A program made the position numbers and the translations under genes. Below, one piece after another: positions 59,901 to 64,000 of a stretch of DNA of 64,000 nt. How positions within the stretch are numbered: the stretch's first letter is position 1; each line of letters opens with the position of its first letter. Origin of the DNA: Blasia pusilla (lineage: Eukaryota; Marchantiophyta; Marchantiopsida; Blasiales); NCBI GenBank assembly GCA_050084515.1, contig CM114272.1:9982001-10046000 (forward strand). The letters are read 5' to 3'. The notes beneath the pieces are model-generated. The model saw nothing but the letters and a program-made list of their open reading frames with translations. It was not told the origin of the DNA and did not search any database.

Positions 59901-62900
59901 ACTACCTACCTGTTGCATGATAGTTGAATTTCTGCAAAGTTTTGCCACAACTGGGGCGATCGCCGAAATCAGAAATTTCTGATTAGAGTCACCCGACACT
60001 ATTTCCATCTCAGCTCGATCAACCAAGTCATCAAGCTTTGCATCCTCTGATGCAGCCATACCAAGCTCTGTGGCTATGTTGTCTTCCTGGGAGAACCACA
60101 GGTCCCAAGAGTAATCAGCATCCTCAACCGAATTTTCATCATTACACCATCATTACACATCTGACTGGCCAAGGAGCACAGATTAAATCTGGAGTAATTG
60201 TGTGCTGGCTAGGATGTAAGTAGCTCCTCACACCAAAACCACAATGCTGAGGAACCTAGAGCTGACTTATGTCTGGACCTTCACATTTAACCACTTTTCA
60301 CCCTTATCCAGTGATGCACAACATTGTGGCAAGACAATCTTACCTTGCGAGCATTTCCATTTACTGAAGCCTCGGCATCAACATCTGATGCTTCAGCTGC
60401 AGCATTCGCTGACGCCTTTTCATTATCTCCTCGTTGCTTCCGAAGCCTTTTGACACAAGACTCTATGTACACAAGGTGCTTGAGAGCAATATGGGCCACA
60501 GCAAATAGAAACCGGCTGACACTGGCCACCGGTAAGGAAGAGAACTCACTAGGCTGTGTGTAAGTCTCTGCTCCGACAGGATCAGGAGAACCACCCAGTT
60601 GGTCATTCCGGCTTTCATTAATTTTCCCCTGTCCAAAGACTGACTGCGAAAGCTTTAACAAGAGACCAGATGCGAAGGCTTCAGGCGTTGGATGCAGTAG
60701 GTAGATTGCATTGATGGCTTGTTCTGCGGCAGAGTACCAGCAAGCTTCAGGAAGCCCAGGTCCAACAAGCAAATTGGACAGGACGCTGAAAATCTTATGA
60801 TTCCGTTTGATACTTGCCCTATCATCTTCTGGAAGTCGTTGAAGAGCAATGCATGCATACCTGGCAAGTAGCACATCTTCTTTTGCCCACCGACCAAACC
60901 CAATATCTAATATATTTTGTAAGTGTAGGCTCAGAAGTTTTGAATTGGATTTTGAAGCCATGCACAAGACTACAAGGGCCCCACGACTATGTTCCGGTGT
61001 CACTCCTTCTACATTGAATGTGAAAAAATTCCACAATGCTGACACCTGCATAGCAACATGATTTCGTCATTCCAGAAGGCTTATCTGATGCTGCAGGATT
61101 CTTGTGTGGAGATGAAGAACTGAGAGTTGAGCATCTCAGACTTGTGCTTCAAACAACCAGCAGCCAGACTAAGACAAAAGAAGCTGACGTGGATTCATCC
61201 TGCACTGAGGAGGAAACATACCATGGCTGGCACAATATCCCCTTTTGCCATACTCTTACTTATGAGCGCCTCAATGGAAGCAAGATCTCCAAGACTAGCC
61301 TCTAAGGTGAGTTGTATAAGACTTGAGGCTGCCTCAGATGGATTCTTTTTCAGGTACAAGGTCTTGAAGGCCTCCTCAACTGCTGAATTTATGCCCAGCT
61401 CTTGAGAAAACACCTAAATTTTCAAGAAGAGAAGCAAGCGTAAGTTTGGAGAACTAGTTGATATCACAGAACAAGAGATGATCAGGTTGTCCGTCTATTT
61501 TGACATGATCCATTTAGACGAAACACTAACGAGTTTCTTAGAATCTAAGGCAATCCTTTCAGACATTTTCTCTAGAACACAATCCTGGCGAATGAGTAGT
61601 CAAATTATGGATCATTTGCACAAAACTCAGGTTATACCAGAAAATCTCTGCGAGCAGCAACAAGTCATTCTAAGAAACTGAAGTAGGAAATGACTGAAAA
61701 CTCACGAGAGGCATAATTTTTTGTAAACAAGATTCTGATCCATCGACTTCAAATTGCCTGCAGACGATAAGGAGTTGAATAGTGCTCTCCACATCGCCAA
61801 TGGTGGATGATGCCAGCAGTTGTGCGAGCATTGGCATAGTTGACACCATGCATTTTGAAAATCGCAGAGCTGCCTCAAGAGAAGCCACCAATGCTCGAGT
61901 TTGCTCTAACCCACCAATATCCGAGAACTGAGAATCCGTCACAGATTCTTTAGCCTGAGTAGGACCAGTACTTTCAGGCCCAGCATTCACAATTTCTCCA
62001 ATGGTATCAGCTATGGCTGTATCACTATCATCAATCTTTGAAACATCCACTACTGACTCCTGAATGTTCAAATCACAGTCAATCCCCGTTTGGTCCAGCT
62101 GCTCATTGATGTTCTCATCAGGAGGTATCATCCCCTCCAGCTTTTTCTTATACTTTTCGTATGTGGCTTCAAATGCAGCTGTCCGCAGCTGGGGCCCAAA
62201 AGGATTATATTCCAAGAGTGTACCGAGGAGTTGCAGTGCACTTTTCCTCACAATAGCTGCATTGTCTTCAAGACGACCGGCAGCCAAGTCTGACACTAAA
62301 TTCCAATGCCCTATGGAAACTGCATGCTCTTTACAAAGGTGGGCCCAAGTCTGAAGCACATGTTTACGTGTGTGGGCAGAAATATCTCGGCTCCGCTCTA
62401 TCAAGATATTGAGCAAAGTTTGCTCATTTCGGAGACGGGACAGTTCATTGGTACCCAAGTCGTCATCATCCTTGACTGCCTTCACGAGCAATGTTCCAGT
62501 GAGTTTCACAATTGAATTTCTCATTTTGTAAGATTTTCCATCCAAGTGACACATGAGGACGCTCAAATTTGTGACCGTCACTTTTGGAAGACGGATTGCT
62601 AACTCCTCTAGAAACAAACCAACATTGTCTGCTCCGGCATTGTCGCGTTCAAAATTAATGGGATCAATCTGCCCAATTGCTCGCAACAAGTCTGCAGCTA
62701 AGCTGCTGCCAGAAAATTGATTCTCGGCCATGGAAACAAGGTCAGCGACGTGCACTGGCAGATGTTCATACTTATGCAGCAGATGAATCAGTGTTGCAAT
62801 AGACGATATCCTATAATTGTACTTGATTGCACAAGCAGAAATGATAGTGCACAGAGCCACTTTGCTCTCCCTATTCTCTACTTTCTCCAAAAGCTCGCGA

Positions 62901-63566
62901 TCCTCCAACATCTTGAACGCTGCACTGATGTTCATCAGACCACATCAGGCGAGTGTAAGCAACTGCTCGCAGAAGTGGGCAGGAAAGAAAGAACATACTG
63001 ATTAAATCGGTTGGTCCAGACCATTGCAGGATTCACGGCAGGTAAGCTTACTGTGCAAAGAACGAAATCAAGCTCTCATCAAGTTGCCCGGATTCGAAAA
63101 TCAGCTGAAGATTGTTTTGCAGAGCTCCAGCCACAACTCTGAGACTCCGATTTCTTAGAGCACCCCAATCCCACTCTTGCGCCACATGCTTTTTCCTGGA
63201 ACGCCCCTGCAAGATGGCTGCTGACATTAGAACGGGGAGGTTAAACTTTGGACCAAATGAACACGGTTTTCTTCATCGAGTTTCGCTATGGGACGCACCT
63301 TCGGACCTCCCCGAGCCCCTGGCACTTCCACTGCTGGCTCAGGACCTGCTTTTTCAGAAGTGAACATCGACAACAAAAAATAGCTGTAGATTTTGATTGC
63401 ATTGCAGTGCGATCGACACAGCTGTGGAACGTCGGAAACGTCATCCTCAGTTGGGTCCTCCAAAGAATTGATAAGAATCGAAGTAGAGGCATTTAGCTGG
63501 ACGAAGTTGGTGCACAGGCTGTCGATCAGTGTGCTCCTCGCAGAAGAAGGCAGCAAATCAAATCCC
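56142..63566 (-). CDS. CAP-D2: Condensin complex subunit 1 (CAP-D2), 5' end missing
   Basis: CAP-D2 is the HEAT-repeat subunit of condensin I that helps load it on mitotic chromosomes. Exons inferred from GT-AG borders and phase: 63566-63299, 63206-63052, 62924-61706, 61413-61222, 61045-60344, 60086-59910, 59613-59546, 59318-59096, 58775-58676, 58483-58364, 58018-57961, 57650-57499, 57185-56142. Diagnostic blocks are SHCNAIKIYSYFLLSMF, QEWDWGALRNRSLRVVAGAL, HTRKHVLQTWAHLCKEHAVS, AAIVRKSALQLLGTLLEYNPFG, SIRSNCIIALGDIALRFPNLL, SVRKNTVLVLSHLILNDMIK and DARQWQSIAYCLAQL. Codon phases join cleanly at the junctions I tested. About 1490 residues are visible, near the full family length. First exon(s) lie upstream of 63566 or beyond the window. 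A GTAAGT in the last exon (about 56156-56161) could be a donor to a further exon. Confidence 0.92.
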
Positions 63567-64000
63567 CTGTCACGCGCTAGTCAGACAACACCTCCAGCAA
63601 TCACTAACAACAAGGAAACCCTGCTGAAGAAACAAGAGCAGATGGTAAGAGCGCTGCTAATTGACAAGGAGAATTGTTCACCAAAATGCACACCTTACGA
63701 GGGAGTACGTTTGATCAAACAGACTTTGATCCTCGATACACAATACGTCTTTGTCTGCTAGCTCTGCAGCTACACCTGTCACCATAGCCACGGAATTATT
63801 GAAATCACGATTCAAAGATGCAAGCGACGCTCAGTCCAGAAATTCAAACAAGTACCGGCCCTGGCACCACAACCAGCTTCTCTGTGCGTCATCTTAACAG
63901 AACATGCACTTCCTCTGAAGCACTTCTCCGAAAGCTACCGCAGCTAGAACCCGATGGTCAGTTCAAAATGTCGAACCGACGGTGGCCCCTACGTGCCACA
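63567..64000. other. Upstream of the first resolved CAP-D2 exon
   Basis: The missing N-terminal exon of CAP-D2 should lie here or further right. A splice acceptor (gacag) precedes 63566. I could not identify a convincing start exon among the short frames. Confidence 0.4.

Noticed and set aside
1-64000. CRISPR arrays, operons, ribosome binding sites, tRNA or rRNA genes
   Set aside because: Nothing of this kind was seen; a T-arm-like gttcgatcccc near 47990 is part of the LTR.

Overview
This window is nuclear DNA of a streptophyte, most likely a land plant. The strongest evidence is an intron-rich gene at the right edge, on the minus strand, for the condensin I subunit CAP-D2 with plant-like HEAT-repeat blocks. 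The rest is mostly decayed retroelements. The mix is unusual for a flowering plant: a piggyBac-like transposase relic, a Ty3 family whose RT reminds me of fungal-type elements, and a Ty3 element carrying a DNA methyltransferase-like domain. This suggests a seedless plant or close algal relative, but I cannot name the species.

Layout. 1-4528: plus-strand Ty3 pol fragment with a probable 3' LTR. 5400-7321: piggyBac-like transposase relic, minus strand. 8405-9387: minus-strand relic of a coiled-coil accessory ORF. 10366-25420: plus-strand Ty3 element in the order gag, protease, cytosine-5 methyltransferase-like domain, RT, RNase H, integrase. It is interrupted twice: inside the methyltransferase domain by a nearly complete minus-strand chromodomain Ty3 element (13954-21340, TSD GGTCG), and inside RT by a solo LTR (22401-23017, TSD AAGG). 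26290-27620: second gag of the same family. 27620-38690: AT-rich DNA with tandem repeats and one probable minus-strand multi-exon gene rich in Ser/Thr-Pro (30459-32153) that I do not recognise. 38693-49113: Athila-like Ty3 element with a tRNA-Asp-type primer site and a two-part accessory ORF after integrase; its two ~1.16-kb LTRs are inverted relative to each other, yet a 5-bp duplication (ATGTG) flanks the whole unit. 49119-56140: mostly empty, with a long foldback and a LINE-like ORF remnant. 56142-63566: CAP-D2, with N-terminal exons unresolved or outside the window.

The elements share a mutational style. Where the ancestral codon can be guessed, in-frame stops look like C-to-T or G-to-A changes of Gln, Trp or Arg codons, as expected from deamination of methylated cytosine. 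The two items most worth follow-up are the retroelement-borne methyltransferase split by a later insertion, and the inverted-LTR element whose junction has a 7-nt inverted microhomology suggestive of template switching. The accessory coiled-coil protein present at two unrelated loci is the third.
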